DNA of 64,000 nucleotides from Streptomyces olivochromogenes (GCF_021538895.1 NZ_JADDRL010000050.1:1-64000), one strand, 5' to 3'. Counted from the first letter of the stretch, positions 10,643 through 19,841 are shown. The notes: generated by a model from the letters alone, not told the origin. Made by a program: numbers and translations.

Positions 10643-11311
10643 GTGAACAGGCACACGGCGTACGCGACGACCACGGGCATCGCGCTGCCCGAGCAGCCCG
10701 CGGCACCGGCCCGCGAGCGGTGCGAGGAGCGCCCCGCAGCCGTCGTCCGCGATCTGCGCGAGCGGGCCGGCCGCAGCCCGCACGGCCTGCTCTTCGGCCC
10801 CCGCGACCTGGTCGTGATCACCGGGCTGCCCGGCAGCGGCAAGTCGACGCTCATGCAGCGGGCGGTGCGGGGACTGCGCATCGACTCCCAGGACACCCGC
10901 GACCGCTGGGCGGCCCGCCTGCCCCGCTTCCTCCCGTACGCGCTCTACCGCCCCCTGGTCCGCCTCGCCCACTACGCCGGGCTGCGCCGCGCCCTGCGCA
11001 CCGGCGACGGGGTCGTCGTGCACGACTGCGGTACGCAGGCCTGGGTGCGCGACTGGCTGGCCCGCGAGGCCCGCAGGCGCGGCGGCACGCTGCACCTGCT
11101 GCTCCTCGACGTCACCCCGGGCACCGCGCGCGAGGGCCAGCGCGAGCGCGGCCGGGGCGTCTCCCGCTACGCCTTCCTGCGCCACCGCAGGGCCGCCACC
11201 CGCCTCGTGCGCGCGGTGGAACAGGGCCGCCCGCCCGCCGGCTGCGGCTCGGCGGTGCTGCTGGACCGGGCGGCGGCGGACGCGCTGCGCCACATCGGCT
11301 TCTGGCGGTGA
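10643..11311 (+). CDS. P-loop AAA-type ATPase / nucleotide kinase-like protein
   Basis: This 222-residue protein is assigned the GTG at 10643, preceded by AAGGGGAGGAC; the frame stays open upstream but that region is the divergent riboswitch leader. A Walker A motif ITGLPGSGKSTLM at about residues 66-78 and the general pattern of small P-loop kinases (DSQDTRDRW, later VVVHDCGTQAW and LHLLLLDVTPGTAREGQRERGR) suggest a zeta-toxin or gluconate-kinase-like ATPase that phosphorylates a small molecule or nucleotide. It is divergent from the glycine operon and ends 80 bp before the first SseB-like gene. Substrate unknown; a plain ATP-binding protein is equally possible. Confidence 0.75.
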   Translation: MNRHTAYATTTGIALPEQPAAPARERCEERPAAVVRDLRERAGRSPHGLLFGPRDLVVITGLPGSGKSTLMQRAVRGLRIDSQDTRDRWAARLPRFLPYALYRPLVRLAHYAGLRRALRTGDGVVVHDCGTQAWVRDWLAREARRRGGTLHLLLLDVTPGTAREGQRERGRGVSRYAFLRHRRAATRLVRAVEQGRPPAGCGSAVLLDRAAADALRHIGFWR

Positions 11312-11392
11312 GGCCCGCGGTGGGGACGCCCTGTCACCCGCACCCGCTAGCCTTTCCAGCCATACCAGTGGTTCCCAGCAGGCGGTAGGCAG

Positions 11393-12184
11393 ATGGACTT
11401 CCCGGCGGACATTCCCGCGGACTTCCCGGCACAGGCGCACCCCCATCCGCACGGCGGATGGCCCGGCAACGAGCTGGAGGAGGTGTTGTCGGCCTCGATC
11501 GGCGTCCCCTCGGCGGGCGGCCGCGTCATCGAGGTCCTGGGCCGCAGCTTCCTGTGGATCCCGCTGCCCAACGGCGGCGGCCCGGACAGCGGCAACCTCG
11601 ACCTGCCCACGATGGAGATCGACGGCCAGGTCTACGTCCCGGTGTTCAGCTCCGAGGAGCAGTTCCGCCAGGTCGTCGGGGCCCATATCTCGTTCACCAT
11701 CGCCCCCGCCGCCGAGTTCGCCCGCGGGCTGCCCCCGCAGGTGGGCATCGCCGTCAACCCCGACGGCGTGGTCGGGATCCCGCTCCCGCCCGAGGCGGTG
11801 GCCGAGCTGTGCCGCGCGGGCCGCACCCCGCTGGACGGTCCCGCCTCCGGCGGCCGCGTCCGCCTCTTCGAACCGGACTGGCAGGACGACCCGGTCGACT
11901 TCCTCGCCGCCGCCTCCGCCGAGTTCGCGGCCACGGGCGTCGTCCGCACGGCCCGCCGCTGCCTGGCCGCGATCGAGACGGCGGACCCGGTGATGTTCGT
12001 GGGCGTCGAACTCTCGCAGTGGGAGGGCGACCTGCGCGCCCAGCCCCTGGAGGCACTCGGCCGCGCCCTCGGCAAGGTCCCGCTCCCGTGGCCGGTCAAC
12101 CTGGTCCTCCTGGACGTGGCCGAGGACCCGGTGGGCCACTGGCTCAGGGAGAACGTCCGGCCCTTCTTTCAGCACGGCGGCTGA
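11393..12184 (+). CDS. SseB-family protein (enhanced serine sensitivity type), paralogue 1
   Basis: This 263-residue soluble protein matches the two-domain layout of SseB-like proteins: an N-terminal SseB domain (about 22-135; SGNLDLPTMEIDGQVYVPVFSSEEQFRQ) and a C-terminal SseB-C domain ending DPVGHWLRENVRPFF. In E. coli, extra sseB causes enhanced serine sensitivity, but the molecular function is unknown. Its paralogue follows after 82 bp, and serine/glycine genes are nearby. It starts at ATG 11393, preceded by CAGCAGGCGGTAGGCAG. A link to serine metabolism is suggestive only. Confidence 0.8.
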   Translation: MDFPADIPADFPAQAHPHPHGGWPGNELEEVLSASIGVPSAGGRVIEVLGRSFLWIPLPNGGGPDSGNLDLPTMEIDGQVYVPVFSSEEQFRQVVGAHISFTIAPAAEFARGLPPQVGIAVNPDGVVGIPLPPEAVAELCRAGRTPLDGPASGGRVRLFEPDWQDDPVDFLAAASAEFAATGVVRTARRCLAAIETADPVMFVGVELSQWEGDLRAQPLEALGRALGKVPLPWPVNLVLLDVAEDPVGHWLRENVRPFFQHGG

Positions 12185-12266
12185 CGTACGGCCTACGGGC
12201 CCCGCGCTTCAGGGCGCTTAAGCTGTCTCCGAACGCGGGGAACGAATTGAAGGGGCGGTACGACAG

Positions 12267-13055
12267 GTGAGCCCGAGCCGCAGCGGCAGCGTCGAGCACA
12301 TGCTGCGCCAAGTCACGCCCGGGCGCTACGACGCCTACGAGGCACTGCTGCGCGCGCTCGCGACCCCGAACTCCGGCCAGATCTGGATGCTCCTGTGGCA
12401 CGGCCAGTCCGGCTCGCCCGACGCCCAGTACGGAAACATGGAGGTCGACGGCTTCGGCTACGCCCCCTGTGTGACCTCCGCGCAGGAGCTGTCGGCCAGC
12501 GGCTGGAACCGGTCGTACGAGGTCGTCGACGGGCTCGACGTGGCCCGCACCCTCTATCCGGACCAGTACGGCCTCTGGCTCAACCCGCACGCCCCGGGCG
12601 GCGGCGTCGGCGTCCCCTGGCTGGACCTGCGCCGCATCGCCACCGGCCTGGACCGCCAGCCCGCCGGCCCGCTGCGCCTGTCGGAGCCCGGCATCGAGAT
12701 CCCCCAGTTCTACGCCCTGCTCACGCAGAACGCCCATCGCACCCCGGCGATCCGCTCCCTGCGCCGCGCCTGGGTGCAGCCGGCGCTCGGCGCGCCGTAC
12801 CTCGCGATCGGGCTGGACGTCTACGACACCAGTCCGCCCGCCGTCGACTCGGTGCGCGCGATGATGCAGCAGTCCGTCGGCGCGGTCCCGGACGGACTCC
12901 CGGTGTCGACCGTGGCGATGACCGACGAGTACGACCCGGTCGTGATGTGGATGCGGGAGAACGCCCGCCCCTTCTACGACCGTGAGGCGCACGCCGCCCA
13001 GCCGCCGGCCCCGGCCGCCGGTTACGGTTACCCACCGGCACGCGGCGGCTACTGA
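12267..13055 (+). CDS. SseB-family protein, paralogue 2
   Basis: GTG 12267 follows GAAGGGGCGG and yields 262 residues. The N-terminal half (residues 10-130; YEALLRALATPNSGQIWMLLWHG, NMEVDGFGYAPCVTSAQEL) and C-terminal half (about 140-235) parallel the upstream gene, and both end in the same pattern: W-hydrophobic-REN-(V/A)-RPF-(F/Y). That supports an old tandem duplication. A short Pro/Ala/Gly/Tyr-rich tail is unique to this copy. A strong rho-independent terminator follows at 13069-13090, so the pair is probably one transcription unit. Biochemical role unknown. Confidence 0.75.
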   Translation: MSPSRSGSVEHMLRQVTPGRYDAYEALLRALATPNSGQIWMLLWHGQSGSPDAQYGNMEVDGFGYAPCVTSAQELSASGWNRSYEVVDGLDVARTLYPDQYGLWLNPHAPGGGVGVPWLDLRRIATGLDRQPAGPLRLSEPGIEIPQFYALLTQNAHRTPAIRSLRRAWVQPALGAPYLAIGLDVYDTSPPAVDSVRAMMQQSVGAVPDGLPVSTVAMTDEYDPVVMWMRENARPFYDREAHAAQPPAPAAGYGYPPARGGY

Positions 13056-13068
13056 CGTACAACCGAAC

Positions 13069-13090
13069 CGGGCCCGTCGGGCCCGTTTTT
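13069..13090 (+). terminator. Rho-independent terminator after the SseB-like pair
   Basis: CGGGCCC (13069-13075), loop GTC, GGGCCCG (13079-13085), then five T residues: a complete canonical terminator 14 bp after the stop codon. Confidence 0.85.
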
Positions 13091-13417
13091 CGGTCTCCCC
13101 ACAGTTTTTACGTCCCCGACACATCTCTGCGCGCGTAGACGAAGATCCAACACGGCGAAGCGCGCAAAATTGCCGTTGTGTCCTAACTGCCCGGTGTCCG
13201 AGGGGCATTACCCGCTGTTCGGATAACGGAATCCCCTTCACTGCATCACGGTTGCGCATACTTTCGCCATCAGCTCTGGCGGGTGATCGCGGCCACGCTG
13301 AAGACTCGCGACTCAGACACCGGGTCGGTCGATCCGGTGATCGATGGCAAGTCGACAAAGCCGCAATCCGCGGCAGGCGCAGGCCGGTCACCACCGGCGA
13401 GAGGGGTCGGGTTCACT
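13091..13417. other. Intergenic region upstream of the peptide ABC transporter operon
   Basis: About 330 bp between the terminator and the assigned permease start. It is more A/T-rich than its surroundings, as expected for promoter DNA; a possible -10 (CATACT near 13257-13262) is visible without a convincing -35. The permease frame remains open back to a GTG at 13283, so part of this region could be coding if that start is used. No other gene or repeat was seen. Confidence 0.4.
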
Positions 13418-14416
13418 GTGACCGCACCGATCGAGACCACCGGGGCCGAGGCCGAGACCCCGCCCGAGGCTGTGCTCGCCGGGGCCAAGAAAGCCCAGAT
13501 CGAAGGGCGTTCGCTCTCACAGATCGCCTGGACTCGGTTCAAGCGGGACAAGCTGGCCGTGGCGGGTGGCGTCGTCGTCATCCTGCTCGTGCTGATGGCG
13601 GTGCTCGCGAAGCCGATCGAGTGGGCTTTCGGTCTGGACCCCAACCAGTTCCACCAGGACCTCATCGACCCGGCCCTGCTGGCCCCCAAGGGCAGCTGGG
13701 GCGGTATGAGCTGGGCCCACCCGCTGGGCGTGGAGCCGCAGTACGGCCGCGACATGCTCGCCCGCATCATCGAGGGCTCCTGGGTCTCGCTGCTGGTCGC
13801 AGGCGGAGCCACCCTGCTGTCCGTGATCATCGGCACCGTGCTCGGCATCGTCGCCGGCTACTACGGCGGCTGGGTCGACAGCGTCATCAGCCGGCTGATG
13901 GACACCTTCCTCGCGTTCCCGCTGCTGCTGTTCGCCATCGCCATCTCCGCCTCCGTGCAGGACGGCTTCTTCGGGTTCAACGGGCTGTCGCTGCGCATCG
14001 GCGTGCTGATCTTCGTGATCGGCTTCTTCAGCTGGCCGTACATCGGCCGTATCGTCCGCGCCCAGACGATGAGCCTCTCGCGACGCGAGTTCGTGGAGGC
14101 CGCCACCAGCCTGGGCGCCCGCGGCCCGTACATCCTGTTCCGCGAGCTGCTCCCCAATCTCGTCGCGCCGATCATCGTCTACTCGACGCTGATCATCCCG
14201 ACGAACATCCTCTTCGAGGCCGCGCTGAGCTTCCTCGGAGTCGGTATCGCACCGCCGCAGGCTTCTTGGGGCGGAATGCTCAGCAATGCTGTGGATCTCT
14301 ACACCGCAGATCCGCAGTTCATGTTCGTGCCCGGACTGGCGATCTTCATCACCGTCCTGGCATTCAACCTGCTGGGTGACGGGCTGCGTGACGCGCTCGA
14401 CCCTCGCAGCAAGTGA
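13418..14416 (+). CDS. Peptide/nickel-type ABC transporter permease (DppC/OppC-like)
   Basis: I assign GTG 13418 (332 residues), preceded by GAGAGGGGTCGG; an alternative in-frame GTG at 13283 would add 45 residues. A cytoplasmic N-terminus with the OppC_N motif RSLSQIAWTRFKRDKLAVAGG leads into a first membrane helix at about 48-64. A binding-protein-dependent permease domain follows (LLVAGGATLLSVIIGTVLGI) with five further helices and the EAA-loop region EFVEAATSLGARGPYILFRE that docks the ATPases. It forms the channel with the DppB-like permease at 16286. It is unusual in being the first gene, ahead of the binding protein, but all five components are present within 6.3 kb on one strand. Confidence 0.9.
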   Translation: MTAPIETTGAEAETPPEAVLAGAKKAQIEGRSLSQIAWTRFKRDKLAVAGGVVVILLVLMAVLAKPIEWAFGLDPNQFHQDLIDPALLAPKGSWGGMSWAHPLGVEPQYGRDMLARIIEGSWVSLLVAGGATLLSVIIGTVLGIVAGYYGGWVDSVISRLMDTFLAFPLLLFAIAISASVQDGFFGFNGLSLRIGVLIFVIGFFSWPYIGRIVRAQTMSLSRREFVEAATSLGARGPYILFRELLPNLVAPIIVYSTLIIPTNILFEAALSFLGVGIAPPQASWGGMLSNAVDLYTADPQFMFVPGLAIFITVLAFNLLGDGLRDALDPRSK

Positions 14417-14443
14417 TCCAACGATCGAGGGGGCATTCCTCAC

Positions 14444-16195
14444 GTGAAGACGAGAAGGGTTACCGCCGCCGTGGCGACGGTCCTGGCGGTCTCGCTCGGC
14501 GCTGCCGCGTGCGGCGGCGGCAACGACAGCAAGAACAACAACGGTGGTGGCAGCAGCGGCGCGAAGGACTCGGCGCTGAACTCCATCGTCAACGCGTCGA
14601 GCAAGAAGGGAGGGACGGTCAACCTTGAGGACTCCGACGTTCCGGACTCCCTCGACCCGGGCAACACGTACTACGGCTTCGTGCAGAACTTCTCGCGTCT
14701 GTACGCCCGTACGCTCGTCACGTTCAAGCCGGCTGCCGGCAAGGACGGCCTGACCGTCGTCCCCGACCTCGCCGACTCCCTCGGCAAGGCCAGCGCCGAC
14801 GCCAAGACCTGGACGTACCACCTGCGTTCGGGCCTGAAGTTCGACGACGGCACGCCGATCACGTCCAAGGACGTGAAGTACGCGGTCGAGCGCTCCAACT
14901 TCGCGCCCGAGGCCCTGTCCAACGGTCCGACGTACTTCAAGGCGTACCTGAAGGGCGGCGACAAGTACAAGGGCCCCTACAAGGACAAGAAGGGCCTCGA
15001 CTCGATCGAGACCCCGGACGACCAGACGATCGTCTTCCACCTGGCCAAGCCCTTCGCCGACTTCGACTACCTGGCGACCTTCTCCCAGACGGCCCCCGTG
15101 CCGCAGGCGAAGGACGACGGCGCGAAGTACGTCCAGCACATCGTGTCCTCGGGCCCCTACAAGTTCGCCTCGTACGAGGAGGGCGCCAGCGCCTCCCTCG
15201 TCCGCAACCCGAACTGGGACCCGAAGTCGGACCCGATCCGCAAGGCGCTGCCGGACAAGATCAACGTCAAGTTCAAGGTCAACCCGGTCACGGTCGACAA
15301 CGACCTGCTCGCCGACAAGATCACGGCCGACATCACCGGCGCCGGTGTGCAGCCGCAGACCCAGCCGAAGATCCTGAACGGCAAGTACGCCAAGCAGACG
15401 GACAACTCGTACGCGGGCGCCACGGGCTACATGGCCCTGAACCTGCACGTCGCCCCGTTCGACAACGTCCACTGCCGCAAGGCCGTCCAGTGGGCCCTCG
15501 ACAAGCAGTCGGTCATCGACGCCATGGGCGGCTCGCCCAAGGGTGACGTGGCCACCACGCTGCTGCCGCCGTCGGTCAACGGCTACACCAAGTTCGACAG
15601 CTACGCCACGGCGGGCCACAAGGGTGACGTGGCCAAGGCCAAGGACGAGCTGAAGCAGTGCGGCAAGCCGAGCGGCTTCTCCACCACGCTGACGGCCCGC
15701 GCCGACCGCCCCGCCGAGGTCGCGGCCGCCACGGCCATCCAGAACTCGCTCAAGGGTGCCGGCATCAAGGTCGACATCAAGCAGTTCCCCTCCGGCAAGT
15801 ACTTCTCCAACTTCGCCGGTGTCCCGAGCTACGTCCACCAGCACAAGCTCGGCATGATGATGATGGCGTGGGGCGCCGACTGGCCGACCGGCTACGGCTT
15901 CCTGGACCAGATCATCGACGGTTCGGCCATCAAGCCCTCGGGCGGCAACAACCTGATGGAGCTGAACGACCCGAAGATCAACAAGGCTCTGTCCGACGCC
16001 ATCTCGAACACCGATTCCTCGGCCCGCACCAAGGCCTGGGGCGACATCGACAAGATGGTCATGGACAACGCCTCGGTCGTCCCGCTGATCTACCGCAAGA
16101 ACCTGCTGATCAGGCCTACGTCCGCGACCAACGTCACGGTCACGCAGGCGTACCTCGGCATGTACGACTACACGCTGCTGGGCTCCTCGAAGTAA
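14444..16195 (+). CDS. ABC transporter solute-binding lipoprotein, family 5 (peptide-binding)
   Basis: GTG 14444 gives 583 residues. A lipoprotein signal (MKTRRVTAAVATVLAVSLGA) ends in lipobox residues GAAAC with C23 lipidated; a Gly/Ser/Asn-rich tether follows. The rest is SBP_bac_5: VPDLADSLGKASADAKTWTYHLR, GLKFDDGTPITSKDVKYAVER and later blocks typical of OppA/DppA. It should bind oligopeptides at the outer membrane face and hand them to the permeases. It starts 27 bp after the DppC-like gene. Specificity cannot be told; Streptomyces use such importers for nutrition and for extracellular peptide signals in development. Confidence 0.93.
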   Translation: MKTRRVTAAVATVLAVSLGAAACGGGNDSKNNNGGGSSGAKDSALNSIVNASSKKGGTVNLEDSDVPDSLDPGNTYYGFVQNFSRLYARTLVTFKPAAGKDGLTVVPDLADSLGKASADAKTWTYHLRSGLKFDDGTPITSKDVKYAVERSNFAPEALSNGPTYFKAYLKGGDKYKGPYKDKKGLDSIETPDDQTIVFHLAKPFADFDYLATFSQTAPVPQAKDDGAKYVQHIVSSGPYKFASYEEGASASLVRNPNWDPKSDPIRKALPDKINVKFKVNPVTVDNDLLADKITADITGAGVQPQTQPKILNGKYAKQTDNSYAGATGYMALNLHVAPFDNVHCRKAVQWALDKQSVIDAMGGSPKGDVATTLLPPSVNGYTKFDSYATAGHKGDVAKAKDELKQCGKPSGFSTTLTARADRPAEVAAATAIQNSLKGAGIKVDIKQFPSGKYFSNFAGVPSYVHQHKLGMMMMAWGADWPTGYGFLDQIIDGSAIKPSGGNNLMELNDPKINKALSDAISNTDSSARTKAWGDIDKMVMDNASVVPLIYRKNLLIRPTSATNVTVTQAYLGMYDYTLLGSSK

Positions 16196-16285
16196 CAGCA
16201 GGCCGGATACCCCTGAAAGGCAGGTGAAGGCACCGGGCGGCCGGGACGGACACACTCCGTCCCGGCCCCCCGGAGCCGGACAGCT

Positions 16286-17296
16286 GTGGCTGCGTACATC
16301 ATCCGACGCGTCTTCGGCGCTTTGGTGCTGCTGCTGGTGGTCAGCGCAGTCACCTTCGCAATCTTCTTCCTGGTCCCCCGCCTGGGCGGCCAGACGGCCA
16401 CCCAACTGGCCACCCAGTACGTCGGCAAGGACGCCAACCCCGAGTCCATCGCCGCGATCAAGAGGAACCTGGGCTTCGACCAGCCCATCTACATGCAGTA
16501 CTGGGACTACATCAAGGGCCTGTTCGTGGGCGCCGACTACAAGTTCGGTCCGGACGCGACACACTGCAACGCCCCCTGCTTCGGGTACTCCTTCAAGAGT
16601 CACGTCGAGGTGTGGCCGCAGCTCACGCAGCGGATCCCGGTCTCCTTCTCGCTGGCCGTCGGCGCGGCCGTGATCTGGCTGATCTTCGGTGTCACCACCG
16701 GTGTCATCTCGGCGCTGCGCAAGGGCAAGCCCGTCGACCGCATCTCGATGTTCATCGCGCTCGCCGGCGTCTCGCTCCCGATCTTCTTCACCGGACAGGT
16801 CATCAACGTCCTGTTCATCTACCAGTGGCCCATCTGGGACAGCACCGACTACGTGCCCTTCACCCAGAACCCGGGTGACTGGGCCTGGCACCTGCTGCTG
16901 CCCTGGGTCAGCCTCGCGTTCCTCTTCTCCGCCACCTATGCCCGGCTCACCCGGGCGGGCATGCTGGAGACGATGAGCGAGGACTACATCCGGACTGCCC
17001 GCGCCAAGGGCCTGCGGGAGAGCACGGTCGTCACCAAGCACGGCCTGCGCGCGACCCTCACGCCGATCGTCACCATCTTCGGCATCGACTTCGGCACCCT
17101 CATCGGTACCGCGGTCCTCACCGAGACGGTCTTCTCGCTCCAGGGCATCGGCGCGTACTCGATCCAGGCCATCAAGGACAACGACCTTCCCATCGTGATG
17201 GCCGTGACCCTGGTCGCCGCCTTCTTCATCGTCTTCTCCAATCTGGTCGTCGACCTGGTGTACGCAGCCATCGACCCCCGCGTGAGGTACTCGTGA
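16286..17296 (+). CDS. Peptide/nickel-type ABC transporter permease (DppB/OppB-like)
   Basis: The 336-residue protein starts at GTG 16286 (VAAYIIRRVFGALVLLLVVSA), the typical first helix of DppB proteins. A long extracytoplasmic loop (about 35-110) containing two Cys (HCNAPCFGYSF) precedes five more helices. The EAA-type loop ETMSEDYIRTARAKGLRE contacts the ATPases. It overlaps the next gene by 4 bp (GTGA), so translation is probably coupled. Together with the gene at 13418 it forms the translocation pore. Confidence 0.93.
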   Translation: MAAYIIRRVFGALVLLLVVSAVTFAIFFLVPRLGGQTATQLATQYVGKDANPESIAAIKRNLGFDQPIYMQYWDYIKGLFVGADYKFGPDATHCNAPCFGYSFKSHVEVWPQLTQRIPVSFSLAVGAAVIWLIFGVTTGVISALRKGKPVDRISMFIALAGVSLPIFFTGQVINVLFIYQWPIWDSTDYVPFTQNPGDWAWHLLLPWVSLAFLFSATYARLTRAGMLETMSEDYIRTARAKGLRESTVVTKHGLRATLTPIVTIFGIDFGTLIGTAVLTETVFSLQGIGAYSIQAIKDNDLPIVMAVTLVAAFFIVFSNLVVDLVYAAIDPRVRYS

Positions 17297-18381
17297 GCAA
17301 GCTCGAAAAGGCGGCACTGGGCGAACCGGCCACGGACGTCGCCGCCCCTTCCGACGCCCAAGACGCGTTCCTCTCCGTTCGCGATCTGCGCATCCACTTC
17401 AGCACCGACGACGGTCTGGTCAAGTCCGTGGACGGCGTCAGCTTCGACGTGAAGCGCGGCCAGACCCTGGGCATCGTGGGTGAGTCGGGCTCCGGCAAGT
17501 CCGTGACGTCCCTCGGCCTCATGGGTCTGCACCGCGCGGCGAACGCCAAGGTCTCCGGCCAGGTGTGGCTGGACGGCCAGGAGCTGATCGGCGCCGACCC
17601 GGACGAGGTGCGCCGGCTGCGCGGCCGCAAGATGGCGATGATCTTCCAGGACCCGCTGTCCGCGATGCACCCGTACTACAAGGTCGGGGCCCAGATCGTC
17701 GAGGCCTACCGGGTCCACAACAAGGTCAGCAAGAAGGTGGCCCGCACGCGCGCCATCGAGATGCTCGACCGGGTGGGCATCCCGGAGCCGGACAAGCGCA
17801 TCGACGGCTACCCGCACGAGTTCTCCGGCGGTATGCGCCAGCGCGCCATGATCGCGATGGCGCTGGTCAACAACCCCGAACTGCTCATCGCGGACGAGCC
17901 GACCACGGCCCTCGACGTGACCGTCCAGGCGCAGATCCTCGACCTGATCCGGGACCTGCAGAAGGAGTTCGGCTCCGCGGTCATCATGATCACGCACGAT
18001 CTCGGCGTGGTCGCCGAGATCGCCGACGACGTCCTGGTGATGTACGGCGGCCGGTGCGTGGAGCGCGGACCGGTCGGGGAGATCTTCGACCAGCCGCAGC
18101 ACCCGTACACCTGGGGCCTGCTCGGCTCGATGCCGCGCATCGACCGCGAGACCGCGGACCGGCTCACCCCGGTCAAGGGCCAGCCGCCGAGCCTCATCAA
18201 CGTCCCCTCGGGCTGTGCCTTCCACCCGCGCTGCCCGTACGCGGACCTTCCCAAGGGGAACGTCACCCGCACGGTGCGTCCCGAGCTGGAGCAGGTGGAG
18301 GGCGGCCACTGGTCCGCCTGCCACCTCTCGGCGGAGGACCGTACGCGGATCTGGACCGAAGAGATTGCGCCGAAGCTGTGA
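17293..18381 (+). CDS. Peptide ABC transporter ATP-binding protein (DppD/OppD-like)
   Basis: The 362-residue ATPase has Walker A GESGSGKSV, signature FSGGMRQR, Walker B LLIADEPTTALDVT and an H-loop ITHDLGV. The C-terminal oligopeptide-transporter extension contains SGCAFHPRCPY, part of a cysteine cluster found in OppD/OppF proteins. It begins at GTG 17293, overlapping the permease stop by 4 bp, and overlaps the partner ATPase by 4 bp at 18378, so the two ATPases are made in step and presumably form the heterodimer that drives import. Confidence 0.95.
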   Translation: MSKLEKAALGEPATDVAAPSDAQDAFLSVRDLRIHFSTDDGLVKSVDGVSFDVKRGQTLGIVGESGSGKSVTSLGLMGLHRAANAKVSGQVWLDGQELIGADPDEVRRLRGRKMAMIFQDPLSAMHPYYKVGAQIVEAYRVHNKVSKKVARTRAIEMLDRVGIPEPDKRIDGYPHEFSGGMRQRAMIAMALVNNPELLIADEPTTALDVTVQAQILDLIRDLQKEFGSAVIMITHDLGVVAEIADDVLVMYGGRCVERGPVGEIFDQPQHPYTWGLLGSMPRIDRETADRLTPVKGQPPSLINVPSGCAFHPRCPYADLPKGNVTRTVRPELEQVEGGHWSACHLSAEDRTRIWTEEIAPKL

Positions 18382-19718
18382 GTGAGACGAACAAGAAGGA
18401 CACCGCCGGGACGGCTGCGGTCCCGCATCAGGCGTCGGCCCCCGCGGACGGCTCCGCCGAGCGTGAGGTGCTGCTCCGGGTCAAGGGCCTGACGAAGCAC
18501 TTCCCGATCAAGAAGGGCCTCCTGCAGCGCCAGGTCGGCGCCGTGAAGGCCGTCGACGGCATCGACTTCGAGGTGCGCAAGGGCGAGACCCTGGGCGTCG
18601 TCGGCGAGTCGGGCTGCGGCAAGTCGACCATGGGCCGGGTCATCACCCGGCTCCAGGACCCGACCAGCGGCTCGATCGAGTTCGAGGGCCGGGACATCAC
18701 GCGGCTGAGCACCGGGAAGATGCGCCCGATGCGCCGCGACGTCCAGATGATCTTCCAGGACCCGTACGGCTCCCTGAACCCCCGGCACACCATCGGCTCG
18801 ATCGTCTCGGCGCCCTTCCGGCTCCAGGGCGTCGAGCCCGAGGGCGGGGTGAAGAAGGAGGTCCAGCGGCTCCTGGAGCTGGTCGGCCTCAACCCCGAGC
18901 ACTACAACCGCTATCCGCACGAGTTCTCCGGCGGTCAGCGCCAGCGCATCGGCATCGCCCGCGCGCTCGCCCTGAAGCCGAAGCTGGTCGTGGCGGACGA
19001 GCCGGTCTCCGCGCTGGACGTGTCGATCCAGGCGCAGGTGGTCAACCTCATGGACGACCTCCAGCAGGAACTGGGCCTCACTTACGTGATCATCGCCCAC
19101 GACCTCTCGGTCGTCCGGCACGTGTCGGACCGCATCGCGGTGATGTACCTCGGCAAGATCGTCGAGCTCGCCGACCGCGCCTCGCTGTACGAGGCGCCGA
19201 TGCACCCGTACACCAAGGCGCTGATGTCGGCGGTCCCGGTCCCGGACCCGTCCCGCCGGGGTGCCAAGAGCGAGCGCATCCTGCTCCTCGGTGACGTCCC
19301 GTCCCCGATCGCGCCTCCCTCCGGCTGCCGGTTCCACACCCGCTGCTGGAAGGCGACGGAGATCTGCAGGACGACCGAGCCGCAGCTCGTCGAGCTGAAG
19401 ATCGGCCAGCGCGTCGCCTGCCACCACCCGGAGAACTTCGCCGACCAGGCGCCGCAGGACACGGTCCTGCTCTCCGCGGCGAAGGAGGCCTCGGAACTCG
19501 TCCCGGACGCGGTCCTGGAGGAGTCCGCGGCGGTGACGGAGGCGGCCACCGAGGCCGCGGAGGCTTCGGCGACCGCCGAGGACACGACGCCCGAGGCCAA
19601 GACCGACGCCGAGCCGGCGGCTGACGCCGACGCCGAGGCCGAGACCGCGGAGGAGGCCCCCGCCGAGGCGGCGGCGGCCGACGCCGAGGAATCCGCGGCG
19701 GAGTCGACCGACAAGTAG
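18378..19718 (+). CDS. Peptide ABC transporter ATP-binding protein (DppF/OppF-like) with acidic tail
   Basis: GTG 18378 sits in a 4-bp GTGA overlap with the previous stop; the frame is open upstream, but that lies inside dppD. The 446-residue product has Walker A GESGCGKST, signature FSGGQRQR, Walker B LVVADEPVSALDVS, H-loop IAHDLSV and the OppF C-terminal Cys motif SGCRFHTRCWKATEIC. Unlike its partner it carries about 80 extra C-terminal residues made largely of Ala, Glu, Asp and Thr (from about residue 365), a disordered acidic tail not needed for the ATPase fold. A strong hairpin terminator follows at 19733. Confidence 0.95.
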   Translation: MSETNKKDTAGTAAVPHQASAPADGSAEREVLLRVKGLTKHFPIKKGLLQRQVGAVKAVDGIDFEVRKGETLGVVGESGCGKSTMGRVITRLQDPTSGSIEFEGRDITRLSTGKMRPMRRDVQMIFQDPYGSLNPRHTIGSIVSAPFRLQGVEPEGGVKKEVQRLLELVGLNPEHYNRYPHEFSGGQRQRIGIARALALKPKLVVADEPVSALDVSIQAQVVNLMDDLQQELGLTYVIIAHDLSVVRHVSDRIAVMYLGKIVELADRASLYEAPMHPYTKALMSAVPVPDPSRRGAKSERILLLGDVPSPIAPPSGCRFHTRCWKATEICRTTEPQLVELKIGQRVACHHPENFADQAPQDTVLLSAAKEASELVPDAVLEESAAVTEAATEAAEASATAEDTTPEAKTDAEPAADADAEAETAEEAPAEAAAADAEESAAESTDK

Positions 19719-19732
19719 GGCGAGAAACGGGA

Positions 19733-19770
19733 GAGCGCGACCAGGGTCCTGGTCGCGCTCTTCTGCTTTT
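19733..19770 (+). terminator. Terminator of the peptide ABC transporter operon
   Basis: GAGCGCGACCAGG (19733-19745) pairs perfectly with CCTGGTCGCGCTC (19748-19760), followed by a T-rich stretch TTCTGCTTTT. It lies 14 bp after the last gene. Confidence 0.85.
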
Positions 19771-19841
19771 CACGGCAGGGAAACGGCCGCGTAAGCCTGG
19801 CTTTGTAAGGTTCACGCCTCTCGGCAGGTAAGAATGTAAGG

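Noticed and set aside
13283..13417. 45-residue N-terminal extension of the DppC-like permease
   Set aside because: The sequence is low complexity and unlike family N-termini; the GTG at 13418 has a GAGAGGGG site. It is kept as an alternative only.
13517..17317. A 1266-codon open frame on the minus strand across the peptide transporter genes
   Set aside because: It lies antisense to five well-supported ABC transporter components and has the repetitive Arg/Asp/Gly/Val composition of the opposite-strand frame in high-GC genes.
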